Below, piece after piece: positions 1-11,673 of a DNA stretch of 64,000 nt (its first letter is position 1; every line of letters begins with the position of its first letter). Where the stretch lies: positions 62,001-126,000 of the forward strand of contig JNEU01000786.1 in NCBI GenBank assembly GCA_000697475.1, given 5' to 3'. A model generated the notes under the pieces. The model did not search any database. It was not told where the DNA came from and saw only the letters and a list, made by a program, of their open reading frames with translations. The position numbers and the translations under genes are program-made. This DNA is from Lichtheimia corymbifera B2541. Its lineage: Eukaryota > Mucoromycota > Mucoromycetes > Mucorales > Lichtheimiaceae.

Positions 1-2153
1 ACCAAAGCCATACGAGCGTTACGGAAAATGGCACATCCTTGAAGCATCGCTGTGTAGGTTTGAGCAGTAGGTTTGATACCATCAGCACACATGTGAGAAA
101 ATACATCAGCTGCACGAGCAAGACTTGTCTTTGCAAAACAGGCAATCAAGGTGGTATATGTGTACTCGTTTGGTCGTTGAAATCCAGTCATCTCTTGAAA
201 CAAGGAATAGGCATGCGATGGATTACCCAGAAAATCATTGGTGAGAAGATCAGACTGCTGTTGATCACCAGTAATAGCTGCATGCAGATCAGGCCACAAG
301 TTGCTCAATTCCTTGGATACCCATCTTGGAGCTTGCGTCTTTGCAAATGCCTTTAGAATGCTTGAATAGGCATAGAGATTGGGTTGCAATCCATTCTTCC
401 TCATGACCCGAAACACGTTCCATGCCATGTTGTCCTCGTCATTCATGACTAATCCACGCACCACCATAGCCATAGTGATATCGTCCGGAACACCGTATTT
501 CCTCATTTCCACAAAGGCTGCTAATGCTGCAGGTACATCTCGGCATTTGAACAAGGCATCCACATAATAATGGTGTGATAACAACGATGGTGCTGGTTCA
601 TCCTCCAATTGCCGATGTAATCCGAATGATTCATATACTTGATCCTTCTTTTGCTGATTTCCACTCTCCATGACAAGATGATTCACCATGACAGCATTGA
701 CAAAAGATGCATCTTCTTCATATAGCCGCTGGAAAAACATCTTTGCTGTATCCAATCCCGTCTTGACTTTGACCCACATTAACGTCGCCCGAAACTTGTC
801 ATCCGCTGCTGTATTATTCATGATGCGTTTATCAGCCATCCATGTTTCTGCCAAGTCATGTGCAAGATCCCATCGGCCTTGTCGCATCGCATTGCTGAGA
901 ATGGAAGTCATAATGGCATGATTGGGTCGTTTACCCACGAGCTTGAGTGCCTTGTCGAAATCACCTGCACGACCATAAGCTTCGGCTAATGCAACACGGG
1001 TGGCCACAGTCGGTCTTAAACGATGGTGCTTCATTTCATTGTATAGTCGTTCAGCATTGATTGCATCGCCTTTGTGTGCCAAACCGGATATCAGTGATGT
1101 GTACACATGTGTGTTGTAGACGCCTCCTCTTGCTCCTCCTCCTCCTTCTTCTTCAATTGCTGTTGCTGGGGTATCCTTGTTGTTGCTAATGGCTTGTGCT
1201 TGTGCAAGACATTCGAGAAACTCAATCGTCTTATCCATAGATGTGCGTGATAAATGGCTGACCATGACAGCACATGCCCTGTTTTCGATCACTATCCCTT
1301 CCGTCTGCATCACTTCCATCATGACCTTGGCTGCTACTTCATGTTGTTTGGTGGATACATGGTGTGATCGGACTGCCAATGCCAAAGAAGTCAAATGAGA
1401 GGGTTGTCGTGGAACACCAGCATCACGCATTTCCTTGAGAATCTTGCACGCTGTTTCGAGTTGACCATGCCGTGCCATAGAAAATAATACTTGTGCATAG
1501 TGGAGTGGGCCGACCTGCGTCCCTTGTTTGCGCATGTTGTCCAGCACATTGACCATCCGTTCCCAGTCATTCCCATACTTTAGCATATTGAGTAAATGTC
1601 CATAGTTGTTGGCACCCATTCGATGAGAGACGCCATGTTCGAGCATCATTTGATAAATTCGCCATGCCGTATCCGCCTGATAACCACTCGCATTATACAA
1701 TGCTGACCTCAATGTCTTGTATACTCTCTCTGGACCCAATTGATGACCTTGTGCTCGTAAATAATCATATAATGCATTCAAATCGCATCCTTTGCCTATC
1801 CGTCGCGGATGAAATATGTTGTGTGATGGATCATTCAATGTACATGGAGCGGTTGTTGTTGATGAAGATGATGATGACGGTACAGAAACAGTTGCTGACG
1901 ATGAAGATGATGATCGTGCATTATTAAAGTGTCGTCGTTGGGTGCATGATGATGATGATGATACTCCAGTAGCACGTGAAGCTGCTGCTGCTGCCAAAAG
2001 ACATAGCATATCGGTGTGGCGCGTTATAGGTGACGGTACCACAGGAAGCACAAACGTAGATCGACACCGAGCAAAGTTGGGTCGTAGAGGATTCTGATGC
2101 TTGCAAGCAGCGGCACACTTGCTACCTCGTCGAGCAAGCGCCGATGTTGTCAT
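1..2153 (-). CDS. Pentatricopeptide-repeat (PPR) protein, 3' end outside the window
   Basis: The reverse strand is open without a stop from an ATG at 2153 to the left edge, giving 717 codons; the C-terminus is missing. The N-terminus (about residues 1-115) is Arg/Ser/Ala-rich with poly-Ser runs and few acidic residues, as in a mitochondrial targeting presequence. After it come degenerate 35-residue helical repeats of PPR type, for example NEYTYTTLIACFAKTSLARA and KPTAQTYTAMLQGCA near the left edge, plus phrases such as YTSLISGLAHKGD. Family knowledge: PPR proteins bind organellar RNA and act in mitochondrial transcript stability, processing or translation. The transcript target cannot be read from the sequence. 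No intron is needed in the part seen. Start choice: first ATG of the open frame, followed directly by the basic leader. Confidence 0.85.
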   Translation of the reverse strand, partial: MTTSALARRGSKCAAACKHQNPLRPNFARCRSTFVLPVVPSPITRHTDMLCLLAAAAASRATGVSSSSSCTQRRHFNNARSSSSSSATVSVPSSSSSSTTTAPCTLNDPSHNIFHPRRIGKGCDLNALYDYLRAQGHQLGPERVYKTLRSALYNASGYQADTAWRIYQMMLEHGVSHRMGANNYGHLLNMLKYGNDWERMVNVLDNMRKQGTQVGPLHYAQVLFSMARHGQLETACKILKEMRDAGVPRQPSHLTSLALAVRSHHVSTKQHEVAAKVMMEVMQTEGIVIENRACAVMVSHLSRTSMDKTIEFLECLAQAQAISNNKDTPATAIEEEGGGGARGGVYNTHVYTSLISGLAHKGDAINAERLYNEMKHHRLRPTVATRVALAEAYGRAGDFDKALKLVGKRPNHAIMTSILSNAMRQGRWDLAHDLAETWMADKRIMNNTAADDKFRATLMWVKVKTGLDTAKMFFQRLYEEDASFVNAVMVNHLVMESGNQQKKDQVYESFGLHRQLEDEPAPSLLSHHYYVDALFKCRDVPAALAAFVEMRKYGVPDDITMAMVVRGLVMNDEDNMAWNVFRVMRKNGLQPNLYAYSSILKAFAKTQAPRWVSKELSNLWPDLHAAITGDQQQSDLLTNDFLGNPSHAYSLFQEMTGFQRPNEYTYTTLIACFAKTSLARAADVFSHMCADGIKPTAQTYTAMLQGCAIFRNARMAL

Positions 2154-2838
2154 GGAAATGCGATGGTGTGTCGATGGCTGTAGTGGTTGTTGTATATGTA
2201 TATATTGTCTTTTGTGATGGAAAAAGAGGATCGTTTTCAACAGACCGCCATGCAAACAAGTGAATTGCGTGCTATGAAGCCATTGTGAGCATATGTATTA
2301 GAATGTGCCTAAATGACCTACCTTTAAAGAATAAGGGTATATGTTTGTGCGTGCAAAAACAAAAAAAAAACACACAAGAACGGGCTGTCAGTTGGGTGAG
2401 CGCGTTCCTTGCCCAGGAGAAACAAAAAAAGTCGGCCCACAACTGGCTGCAAATTTTAACGTGTGACGTAGCCCAGCAACAGTGGAATGGATACGAGAGC
2501 TGAATTGCCCATTCACTTGACAACATGTGCAACACTCCCTTGTTACCAGACATTTGATAATATCATATTGCCTTTCAATTGGTGTCGTATTTACATAAAT
2601 AATTACTACAAGGCTTCTTTATTAATTCGAGTAGTAACCGCTTCTATTTTAAATGACGGTGCTACTAAATGGATTTGCCTAAGCATCTTGCAGCGGGAAT
2701 TTTCTACATAGTACATCTCGCACGTGGCACTTTTGAAAGATATTGACACCATCCTAACCATGCCCCACATTTGCTGACCAAGATCGCCGATATCGCGTAT
2801 CCTTGTAATAATCACGATCCTTTTCAATAGACATTCCT
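2154..2838. other. Intergenic: PPR promoter and NAA50 3' flank
   Basis: This holds the upstream region of the leftward PPR gene, with an AT-rich TATA-like stretch near 2190-2206, and the 3' flank of NAA50. The short open frames on both strands have no recognisable protein features. No RNA gene or mobile element was seen. Confidence 0.5.
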
Positions 2839-3523
2839 TTAATGGGAAGGCGAGGGGATGTTTATTCTTCTCAAGATGTAGGCGTCACGTGGTTCAATAT
2901 CACGGTAGTAGTTCTTTTCCATGCCGATGATGTGGAATCCATGCTTTTGATAAAAGGTAAGAGCTGCTTGGTTTGTGATTTGCACGTGAAGATAAATGTA
3001 TGTAAAACGAGGCACTCGAGATGCATGCTGTAGCACATGCGTCAACAGTTGGCTCCCTGTTGTAAACAAAGCTGGATCAGTCAACATGATATAAAAGACA
3101 CATACACGTTCACAACAATGATTACCTAATCCCAAATGCCGGTAAGGTGCAAGCACGCCCAAGGTCATGATATATATCCGTGTCCCATCCATCTCAGGCC
3201 GACAGCATATTGCGCCCACACACATGCCACCAAAGTATGCTATCAAGGGATCAACAACTCTAATCATCATATCCCCTCCACTCTATCACACACACACGCA
3301 CACACGCACACACACTCATAGTCGTATCGGCAATACCAACAACCGCTCACACCGCTCATTATATCATACCAAGCTTGGCCAGCTCACCCACATAGAGTAC
3401 GTCGCGGTAAAAAGTCGTTCCGTATTGTACAGGGAAAATGACCGCATTCAGCTTTGAAAGCATCTTGACATTATCGGCAGTGACATTGACCAATGCAACA
3501 CGATCAGTCTGTTGTGGACTCAT
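2839..3523 (-). CDS. NAA50: N-alpha-acetyltransferase 50 (NatE catalytic subunit), GNAT family
   Basis: Three exons on the reverse strand: 3370-3523, 3126-3239 and 2839-3056 (introns 3240-3369 and 3057-3125). Spliced length is 161 aa, close to human NAA50 (169). The product follows NAA50 along its length: VIFPVQYGTTFYRDVL near residue 30, ELAKLAYF across the first intron, YIMTLGVLAPYR (substrate and acetyl-CoA region), the LGLGSQLL acetyl-CoA loop created by the second splice, YLHVQITN, and KNYYRDIEPRDAY at the end. Family knowledge: NAA50 acetylates N-terminal Met before hydrophobic residues and associates with the NatA complex on ribosomes. The second intron is 69 bp, a multiple of three and stop-free, so unspliced mRNA would encode a 23-residue insertion in the cofactor loop. 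The start ATG at 3523 gives MSPQQTDRV. Confidence 0.93.
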
Positions 3524-5361
3524 ATGGAGGAAAGACAAAAAAGAAGAGGAAAAAGGAAATCACCAAAAAGAGCAAGGTCAGGTGGCGTTGCTATATCTAC
3601 CTTATACCCATGCACGTGATCCCCAAGCTTGATGTTCATAAGGTTCATGTATTAGATCTTGTACATTATTCACCTATAGACTCGTTTGGAATAAAGCAAA
3701 CTACGATCCTATGTGATGGGATGATTAATTGTTCGTGTCTGTTGAATCTCAGGTCCTTTGTTATCAATGCAGTCATTTAGTAAGATAGTAACCACCCTCG
3801 AATTATCTTTTTTCTGCTCGCTTTCCATATACCAATCAAACGCAGGAGATTAAACCTTATGAAGGCAAGCAGCACACTGCTTTGAATTCGAAGCGTACAA
3901 AAAGAGCGATCTTAATAGTACATAGCCAATGCTTTCTTTCAGTAATAGTCAATTTACAAAGGCCAATGACGCTGATATCATGGATCAATACTGCACAATC
4001 TATCCTTTGATTTTCTCTTACAATGAACACCATTTCCTCCATCCGTCCCAAATAGTAGCCTGAAGGCTATCCAATGAAAATGATACTTATAGCGGTGTTT
4101 GAAAAGCATCCCATGGATTATAAAACGCTGGCATCGTTGATCTCCACAAGGCTATCCCTGTTGGTTTAACAAACATATTATGCTCAAAATGCGATCTTGA
4201 TATCGAGGAACAGGTCATCGAATATACAATATTCAAGATGAATGAATAAAATTATGTACGAGAGGAATGATAGGAGGAAATGGGACTCGACAAATCCTGC
4301 CCAGCATAAACCAATGTGTCTAAAACGATTTATAACCTTGATCGATGCACGTCAAAGTAAGGCAATCACATTCACATATTATGAAGGAAGATTGTATGTA
4401 AGGCATTGATGCGTTTGGGGAGGTGTAATTTTTCCTTATAAAACCCTCAAAACATAAAATGAAAATGTCGGAAGGGTGGTACGTGGATACAATGGGTGGT
4501 TGTGTCGGATCACAATGATGCTACGGCGTCATTAGGAAAGGGGCAAAGAGGTTCTGACGTATGAGAGGGGTATACTCTTTGTCCAGCAGGCGGGGAATGG
4601 AGATAGGTATAATCGGAACTGGCGATCCCGGATGTTGTGTTTCGAACGATGGCCCGCTCACATAATACACACTGACGTTAATCATGACCCAGCCTACTTT
4701 GGATTAAAAATGTTTACGCTTCTTCACGTGCAATGAACAAAGAGAAAACATTCGTATCATTCTCTACATGCGGGTGCTTTACATCAATGTTTCTGGTTTC
4801 CCCCTTTTCACCTTTTCACTCACATCATGTCAAAACATTGGCAGTGACAATGCAACGCTGACTACCATATAACGTATGTATAGGTTGCCTACATATACCG
4901 TTCCATTCATTGTCCTCCTATCTCATCCCGCTTTTATTGCTGCAATCACACTGATGACACACACAGCTACATATATGGTATTTTGATCATGCGCAGGGTT
5001 GCATAATAGATATCCTGAAGGATGGGTTTACGTGCATATGTGAGATGGTAAAGCATGTCGAGTCGATAGCCAGCTATGTGATATGTTGGATGTTGGGGGT
5101 CATAAAACGTGGTATGAAATAAGAGCAATGTGTGAGTTCTCGGAACGAACAGGAAGTGGATGGATTCACATGTGGATCCGGTCAAGGGGAGACTCATCTA
5201 AAAGTGGCATGTGAAAAGAGAAGTTCGGGCAGCAATGTACGTGTAAGATGCGGGGTGAGCGGGGCCTATAAAATTGGATCTGGCCATTGGACTGGGCGCG
5301 TAATTACGTTTCTTTCTCTTTACTCTTTTCTCTCTCACTCTCGCTCTTACTCATATCAATC
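3524..5361. other. Intergenic region between NAA50 and malate dehydrogenase
   Basis: About 1.8 kb without a supportable gene. It holds the divergent promoters of NAA50 (leftwards) and MDH (rightwards). Short open frames (for example the reverse frame 4967-5197) have no recognisable motif and overlap the likely MDH promoter. No RNA gene was seen. Confidence 0.5.
5266..5361 (+). promoter_or_regulatory. MDH core promoter: TATA box and pyrimidine-rich leader
   Basis: A CTATAAAAT box lies at 5266-5274, about 90 bp before the MDH ATG. It is followed by an almost pure pyrimidine run at about 5308-5350, a common leader of strongly expressed fungal genes. The ATG follows in the context TCAATCATGG. 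Confidence 0.6.
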
Positions 5362-6596
5362 ATGGTCAAAGTCTGTGTCTGCGGTGCCGCTGGTGGTATT
5401 GGTCAACCCCTTTCGCTCTTGTTGAAGCAATCTCCTTTGATCACCCACCTCTCTCTTTACGATATTGTCAACACTCCCGGTGTTGCTGCTGACTTGAGGT
5501 ATTACTGACGCGTGGCAAAATGCTTAAGCGTTATGCTCATTCAAGTTGTGTATAGCCATATCAACACCAAGTCTAAGGTCACTGGCCACAAGGGTCAAGA
5601 AGAACTTGAAGAAGCCATCAAGGACTCTGATGTTGGTAAGTAAAAAGCGGGAGAGTAATGTTACGTCTGTGTGTGTGTGTGTGTGTGTGTGCGTGGGACA
5701 ACCTGAAACATGTTATGAACACACACAAACATAGTTGTCATCCCTGCTGGTGTTCCTCGTAAGCCTGGTATGACCCGTGACGATTTGTTCAAGATCAACG
5801 CTGGTATTGTTCGTGACCTTGCTACTGCTGCTGCAAAGTTCGCTCCCAAGGCATTCATGTGCATCATCTCCAACCCTGTCAACTCGACTGTTCCTATCGT
5901 TGCTGAAGTTTTTAAGAAGGAGGGTGTTTATGATGCTCGCAGGTAAATGGGGTGATGCGGGATAATGACGGGAAGATCTCGGGTCTATTACTTGATTCAG
6001 AAACTGACCTGGAACCTGCATTAAATAGAATCTTTGGTGTTACTACCTTGGATATTGTTCGCGCCTCTACCTTTGTCTCTGAATTGATTGGTGCTGATGC
6101 TCAGAGCTTGAAGGTGCCTGTCGTTGGTGGCCACAGTGGTGTCACCATTCTCCCCCTTTTGTCCCAAGTCCAAGGTACCAATGCTCTTTCTGAGCAACAA
6201 ATTGCTGATGTCACCCACCGTATCCAATTTGGTGGTGATGAGGTTGTCAAGGCTAAGGACGGTGCTGGTAGCGCCACTCTTTCCATGGCTTATGCTGGTG
6301 CTCGTTTCGCCTTGAATGTCATTGAAGCTGCTTTCAACGGTGGCAAGGGTATTGTTGAATGCACCTACGTCAGCCTTGAAGCTGCTGGTGCTGATGCTGT
6401 TCAATCCGTCAAGGACCTTTCTGGTGAGGAGTCCCTTGAATACTTTTCTTTGCCTGTTGAACTTGGTCCCAATGGCGTTGATAAGGTTTCCCCTGTTGGC
6501 GCTGTCTCGGACTTTGAGAAGAAGCTCTTTGCTGCTTGTGCTCCCGAGCTCAAGGGCAACATCACCAAGGGCAGTGGTTTCGTCAAGCAAGAGTAA
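5362..6596 (+). CDS. MDH: NAD-dependent malate dehydrogenase, probably cytosolic
   Basis: Four exons: 5362-5498, 5556-5635, 5735-5942 and 6029-6596, giving 330 aa. It starts with the Rossmann motif [16 protein letters not shown] and contains [18 protein letters not shown] (active-site loop with substrate-binding arginines), [21 protein letters not shown] and [12 protein letters not shown] (catalytic His). The whole mitochondrial/bacterial-type MDH fold is present. It catalyses malate + NAD+ to oxaloacetate + NADH. The protein begins directly at the first beta strand (MVKVCVCG) with no presequence and ends in KQE rather than a PTS1 signal, so cytosolic location is inferred. The second intron carries a (TG)n run. 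It is the first of three rightward housekeeping genes. The exact subcellular isoform is the least certain point. Confidence 0.95.
5667..5691 (+). repeat. (TG)n microsatellite in MDH intron 2
   Basis: An almost perfect run of about 12 TG dinucleotides inside the second MDH intron (5636-5734). It is likely length-variable and has no coding effect. Confidence 0.85.
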
Positions 6597-7384
6597 ACCC
6601 ATTTATGATCGGTTTCGTTTTTCCTTCTTTTGCCGTTTTTGACATACACAACGCTCGTTATATATCCATTCGTAGAAAAGGCACATCTATTGCTCAACCG
6701 TGGTGACTCCTCATATCACTTTCTTTTTCTCTTGTGTATATTAGTTGTTGGAAGGATATGACTCACTGCAGTAGATAGACTAGCTTTTTGTTTCTAAAGA
6801 AAAAAAATTGTACATTTATGCATACAAACCATACATTGTTGGATGAGGGTGAATGTGGGACATGTTTGGGATTTCCTCGGATCAGATCCTAACTGTGCCG
6901 CCATAAGAGAATTGGAACCATTAAAGGCCTATATAACCATTGACAGCCAATGATCTCACGTTGCTGCATACAAACAAGGAGCACCAGTCTATGGGTTTGC
7001 CCATAAGATGCATGAATGTTGTTTAATCCTAATACGTGCATCAACCGATTTTAGGTGGGCAATAGTAAGGCTATTCACTGGAGCTTTCGTTATATCACTC
7101 TATTCACAGCTATGTTATAAAGATGGCTTTATTTATCTACAACTGTATCAAAGATGGGGGAAGTTTAATAGTCATTGCTAGTCTTTCATGGTGAAGAGAA
7201 GAAGAGGGGCATTGACAAGCCACTGAGAGTTGGTCGGTGGAAGGATGATGAATGGTTGACAAGAGCGGAGAGCAGAGTTATGAACGTGGTAAGGTGAAAT
7301 TGGTACCGACTGTGAACACGTTCTCCTGACAGCTCAGTGCTTACTTTCTTTTTCTTTTTCGCTCTTTACTGCACACACACTCTC
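6597..7384. other. Intergenic: MDH 3' UTR and CCT1 promoter
   Basis: No gene is supportable. An A-rich stretch at about 6795-6810 could belong to the MDH polyadenylation region. A pyrimidine-rich leader (about 7340-7384) runs into the CCT1 ATG. Confidence 0.5.
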
Positions 7385-9370
7385 ATGTTTCAACGTGATA
7401 AGAATTCCTCCTTGTTCCTCGGTGGTGAACGTACAACCGGTCAAGACGTGCGATCCAGCAATGGTAGGCTACTCATCAACACGTTGTTTTATGTTCTGGG
7501 TCTCTGATTCATCTTGACAGTACTTGCTGCCGCATCGATTGCCAACATTGTAAAGAGCTCCTTGGGTCCTGTGGGTCTTGACAAGATGCTTGTTGACGAG
7601 ATTGGTGTAAGTAGGTTATGGAGAAAAGCACAATGAGCTGTCATCTCATGACGCGTTTTGTTGGGTATGCTAGGATGTCACCATCAGCAACGATGGCGCG
7701 ACGATTCTTCAGCTCTTGGAGGTGGAGCATCCTGCCGGCAAAGTGCTTGTCGAGTTGGCTCAACAACAGGACCGTGAGGTGGGCGATGGTACAACATCCG
7801 TGGTGGTTATTGCAGCCGAGCTTTTGAAGCGAGCCAATGAGTTGGTCAAGAACAAGATTCATCCTACTACTATCATCACTGGTTATCGTTTGGCTTCCAA
7901 GGTGGCATGCAAGTTCATTGCTGATCAAATGGCCGTCAAGGTGGATAGCTTGGGCAAAGAATGCCTTGTCAATGCTGCAAAGACTTCCATGAGCAGTAAG
8001 ATCATTGGCTCGTAAGTGACAAAAGATCATCATCATCATCGTCATCATATTCCTTGCTTATTCACACATGCCATTCTTAGTGATTCCGATTTCTTTGCCA
8101 ACCTTGCTGTTGAAGCCATGTTGGCTGTGAAGGGTACCAATGTACGTGGTGAGACCAAATACCCCGTCAAGGCTGTCAACATTTTGAAGGCCCATGGCAA
8201 GTCTGGTCGTGAATCTATGTTTGTGCGTGGTTACGCTCTCAACTGCACTGTTGCCTCCCAAGCCATGAAGACCCGTATTCAAAATGCAAAGATTGCTTGT
8301 TTGGACATGAACTTGCAAAAGGCTCGTATGCACCTTGGTGTCAACATTGTCGTCGACGATCCCGACAAGCTTGAGGATATCCGTAAACGTGAAATCGAGA
8401 TCACCACTGAGCGTATCCAAAAGATTCTTGCTACTGGTGCTAATGTCATTCTCACTACCAAGGGTATTGATGATTTGTGCTTGAAGCTCTTTGTTGAAGC
8501 TGGTGCTATGGCTGTTCGTCGTTGCAAGAAGGAAGATTTGAAGCGTATTGCAAAGGCCACTGGAGGTAAAAAAAAAAAAAACGTGACATTGGGAAATTTA
8601 GAGGTGTATATCTAATATATATTTATCTATTAGCCACTTTCATTTCGACTCTTGCCAACTTGGAAGGTGAAGAAACCTTTGAAGCATCCTACCTTGGTCA
8701 GGCCGACGAAGTTGTCCAGGAACGTATCTCGGATGATGAGTGTATTCTTGTCAAGGGTACCAAGGTTCAAAACTCATCCTCGATCATTTTGCGTGGTGCC
8801 AACGATTACATGTTGGATGAGATGGAGCGTGCCTTGCATGATTCGTTGTGCGTAGTGAAGCGGACATTGGAGAGCAACAGTGTCGTCCCTGGTGGTGGTG
8901 CTGTCGAATCAGCTCTCAGCATATACCTCGAGAACTTTGCTACCAGTGTTGGATCCCGTGAACAATTGGCTATTGCCGAATACGCCAGTGCTCTTTTGAC
9001 TATTCCCAAGACTTTGGCTGTCAATGCCGCCAAGGACTCTACCGAGTTGGTCTCCAAGTTGCGTGCGTACCATAATGCTGCACTTAACGAAGGCGCTGAT
9101 GAGCGAAAGCGTGCATTAAAGTACTATGGTTTGGAATTGATCAATGGTGGTATCCGTGACAACTTGAATGCCGGTGTTCTGGAACCAGCTATTTCCAAGA
9201 TCAAGTCTCTCAAGAGTGCAACCGAGGCTGCTATTGCAATTCTTAGAATTGACGATATGATCAAAGGTATGCTTATTGTTTGTTTGTTTGTTTGATATAG
9301 CAATGGCTTAATAGTTGATTGTTCTTTAGTTGCACCTGAGCCGAAGCCCGACGATGGTCATGGTCACTAG
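7385..9370 (+). CDS. CCT1: T-complex protein 1 subunit alpha (CCT1) chaperonin
   Basis: Six exons: 7385-7463, 7521-7606, 7674-8011, 8081-8565, 8634-9266 and 9330-9370; 553 aa, the usual length of CCT alpha. Diagnostic stretches are [10 protein letters not shown] at the N-terminus, [29 protein letters not shown], the ATP-binding GDGTTSVV motif, [23 protein letters not shown] in the C-terminal equatorial domain, and [21 protein letters not shown] at the end, all typical of the alpha subunit. Family knowledge: it is one of eight paralogous subunits of the cytosolic TRiC/CCT ring that folds actin and tubulin. The start at 7385 follows a CT-rich leader. A poly-A run sits at the 5' end of intron 4. 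The next gene begins almost immediately after the stop. Confidence 0.96.
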
Positions 9371-9398
9371 AGGACGGAAGAGAGCAGAGAATGAGATG

Positions 9399-9410
9399 AT
9401 ATATATAAAT
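9399..9410 (+). promoter_or_regulatory. TATA box of the MFS permease gene
   Basis: The sequence ATATATATAAAT lies about 30 bp after the CCT1 stop codon and about 300 bp before the permease ATG. It is the best TATA candidate, which would place the permease promoter inside the CCT1 3' UTR. Confidence 0.45.
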
Positions 9411-9707
9411 GTCAACCCCGCAAATTACAACGCACTACACAAACAAAAAACAACTACCCCACACCCACACAACCTTCATATACAAGCATTGTTTCTTCTA
9501 TATCGAACTTCCAAACAACATAAAAGAACCTTGCATATGGGCTCTTTCTCGAACACTCTTTCGAATCACATTTCAAATTATCCCAATAATGCTCCTTACG
9601 GTTCAATCCTCGGAGTATCGATCAGGGTCTTTTTCCTTTCTTTTATCTTGCATGAACGTGACACAACAGTGGTCCCCTTTCTTTCAATTACTTTTTTTTT
9701 CTTCATT

Positions 9708-11673
9708 ATGCACGCACCAGTCTCGCGTACTGATAGTGCCATGGAAGAGGATACCATTGTTGAAAAGAAATCAGCCGCTGATTGGCAAGAAAAGGCTGCG
9801 GGCAATGTTTACATGGATGAGGATCCATTGAAGGATGAAGCTGAGCAAGAAAGGAAGCTGGTAAAAGCCTTGGATAGGCGATTGCTACCATTATTCTGTG
9901 TTTTTTACTTTACGGATTTCTTGGATCGAGCCAACATTGGTAACGCAACGTGAGCATACACATTTCATGCGTGCCAGCACATGGACGATGTCTCTAATAG
10001 ATTGATGATATTAGGATTGGAGGGATTGAAGAAGATCTCAATGTAATAAGTATATTTCACGCTTGAAGAATCGTATGGAAGTTGACATTGGAATTTACTA
10101 GCTGACAGCAACACAAATGAGCACTATCATTTCAGCATTTTACATCACCTATATCCTGTTTGAAGTACCATCCAATATCATCCTCAAGCGAACAAGTGCA
10201 GTCATGTGGCTATCGACTATTATGCTGGTATGGGGAGGTAATTGTGCTATCATTGATGCATGGAGTTGAACATAGAAGCTTATATCGGAAAACCTGTGTA
10301 CATAGTTATCACCTTGATCATGGGATTTATTACAAGCTTTGGAGGATTGTTAGCAGCACGTTTGGTCCTTGGGTAAGGAAAAAAAGCCCCATCGATTATT
10401 ATTACAAAGAGGCTTATTCGATTTCTTAGTGCTGCCGAGAGTGGATATATCCCGGGCATGTTATACCAAATGTCACGCATGTACAAGCCCGGCGAACTGA
10501 GCAGTCGAATTGGGATTTTGATTTGCATGGCGTGTATTGCCGGTATTGTCTCTGGTCCTATTGCTTATGGTACATCATTTCTTGAGGGGCGTAACAAGCT
10601 TCATGGATGGCAATACTTGTTTATTCTCGAAGGTGTACCAACGATTGTCCTCAGCATTGTATCGTACTTTTCATTATTTGACACCGTCGACCAAGTGAGC
10701 TGGCTCACGTCTGAACAAAAGGCTTTACAACACAAGCGGATGATGGATCAAGAGCAAGGGGATGGTAGCAGCAGCAAGATTGGATGGGGAACGATATACA
10801 AAGCTATTGCCGATTGGAAAACGTGGTTATTCGCAGTCGTGTACATGACCAATGCTGTCAACTTTTACAGCTTTGCCATCTTTTCGCCTATGCTCATTGA
10901 TGGTAACACGTGGGATAATTTCTCCATAAGGATTGAAGATTGACATTGAGTGATGTTGTTAGGATTTGGATTTCCGGTGCTCACTTCCCAGTTGTTGACA
11001 GCTCCTCCAAATGTACTGGGTGCAGTGGTGATGTTGTTAAGTGGACGGGCAACAGATCGCCTACCCAATTGCAGAGCCAAGATTTTAGTCTCTGGTTTTC
11101 TAATCATGGCGCTGGGATACATGATGCTGTTGGTATTACATGATCGATGGGGTAAGCAAAAACATGTTTAATGACCCAATTCATCTAATGCAACGCTTAT
11201 GTAGCTCTGTATGGTTCTCTATTTATCATTCCTGTGGGGTTTGCCATGATTGCACCTGCTGTCCTTGGTTGGTCAGCTGTCAACTTTGAAGATTTATCGG
11301 TGCGTGCTGTAGCAGTGGCAATCGTAGTCATGGTAGGAAATACGGGTGGTGTGATGGCGTCCTATTTGTATCCATCTACAGATGCTCCTCATTATGGCAA
11401 GTATAAGAACATATAATCCTTCATTTGGTTAACCTGCTGGTGTTTCATTAGGCTTTGGAAATGGGTTCAATATCATTTGTGCCGTGCTCGGTGCAACTGT
11501 GTCAGGATTTACAGGATACATGCTCTGCCGAGAGAATAAACGCCGTGATGAGCTCTGTAGCAAAATGCATGAACCGGTAAATGTTATTGGCCAAACACAT
11601 ATTTCGTCTACAGCTTAACTGAATAGCCCTTTTTCTATAGCCTCAAGAACTCAAGTATCGCTTCTATTACTAA
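9708..11673 (+). CDS. MFS permease, Dal5/allantoate (anion:cation symporter) family
   Basis: Nine exons: 9708-9949, 10015-10042, 10102-10237, 10306-10372, 10430-10902, 10963-11151, 11205-11396, 11452-11576 and 11641-11673; 494 aa. About 60 soluble residues precede the first membrane span with the family signature DFLDRANIGNATIGG. Next are LYILFEVPSN-type segment FEVPSNIILKR, WGVITLIMGF, LLAARLVLGAAESGYIPG, a charged central loop after VSYFSLFDTVDQ, GWSAVNFEDLSVRA, and GNTGGVMASYLYP. This pattern is the Dal5-like group, which includes transporters for allantoate, nicotinate, pantothenate and other anions; the substrate cannot be told. Intron 7 (11397-11451) uses a GC donor (GCAAGT). An alternative start is the Met at 9741. 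Frame is kept across all eight introns. Confidence 0.9.

Noticed and set aside
4967..5197. 76-codon reverse frame upstream of MDH
   Set aside because: It shows no motif or splice support and overlaps the MDH promoter region.
6021..6602. Long reverse open frame opposite MDH exon 4
   Set aside because: It is the shadow of a strongly codon-biased real exon and has no recognisable domain.
9330..9707. Single long forward frame joining the end of CCT1 with the permease N-terminus
   Set aside because: The frame through the intergenic region is chance; it lies over the CCT1 stop in another frame and the TATA box, and its composition is not protein-like.
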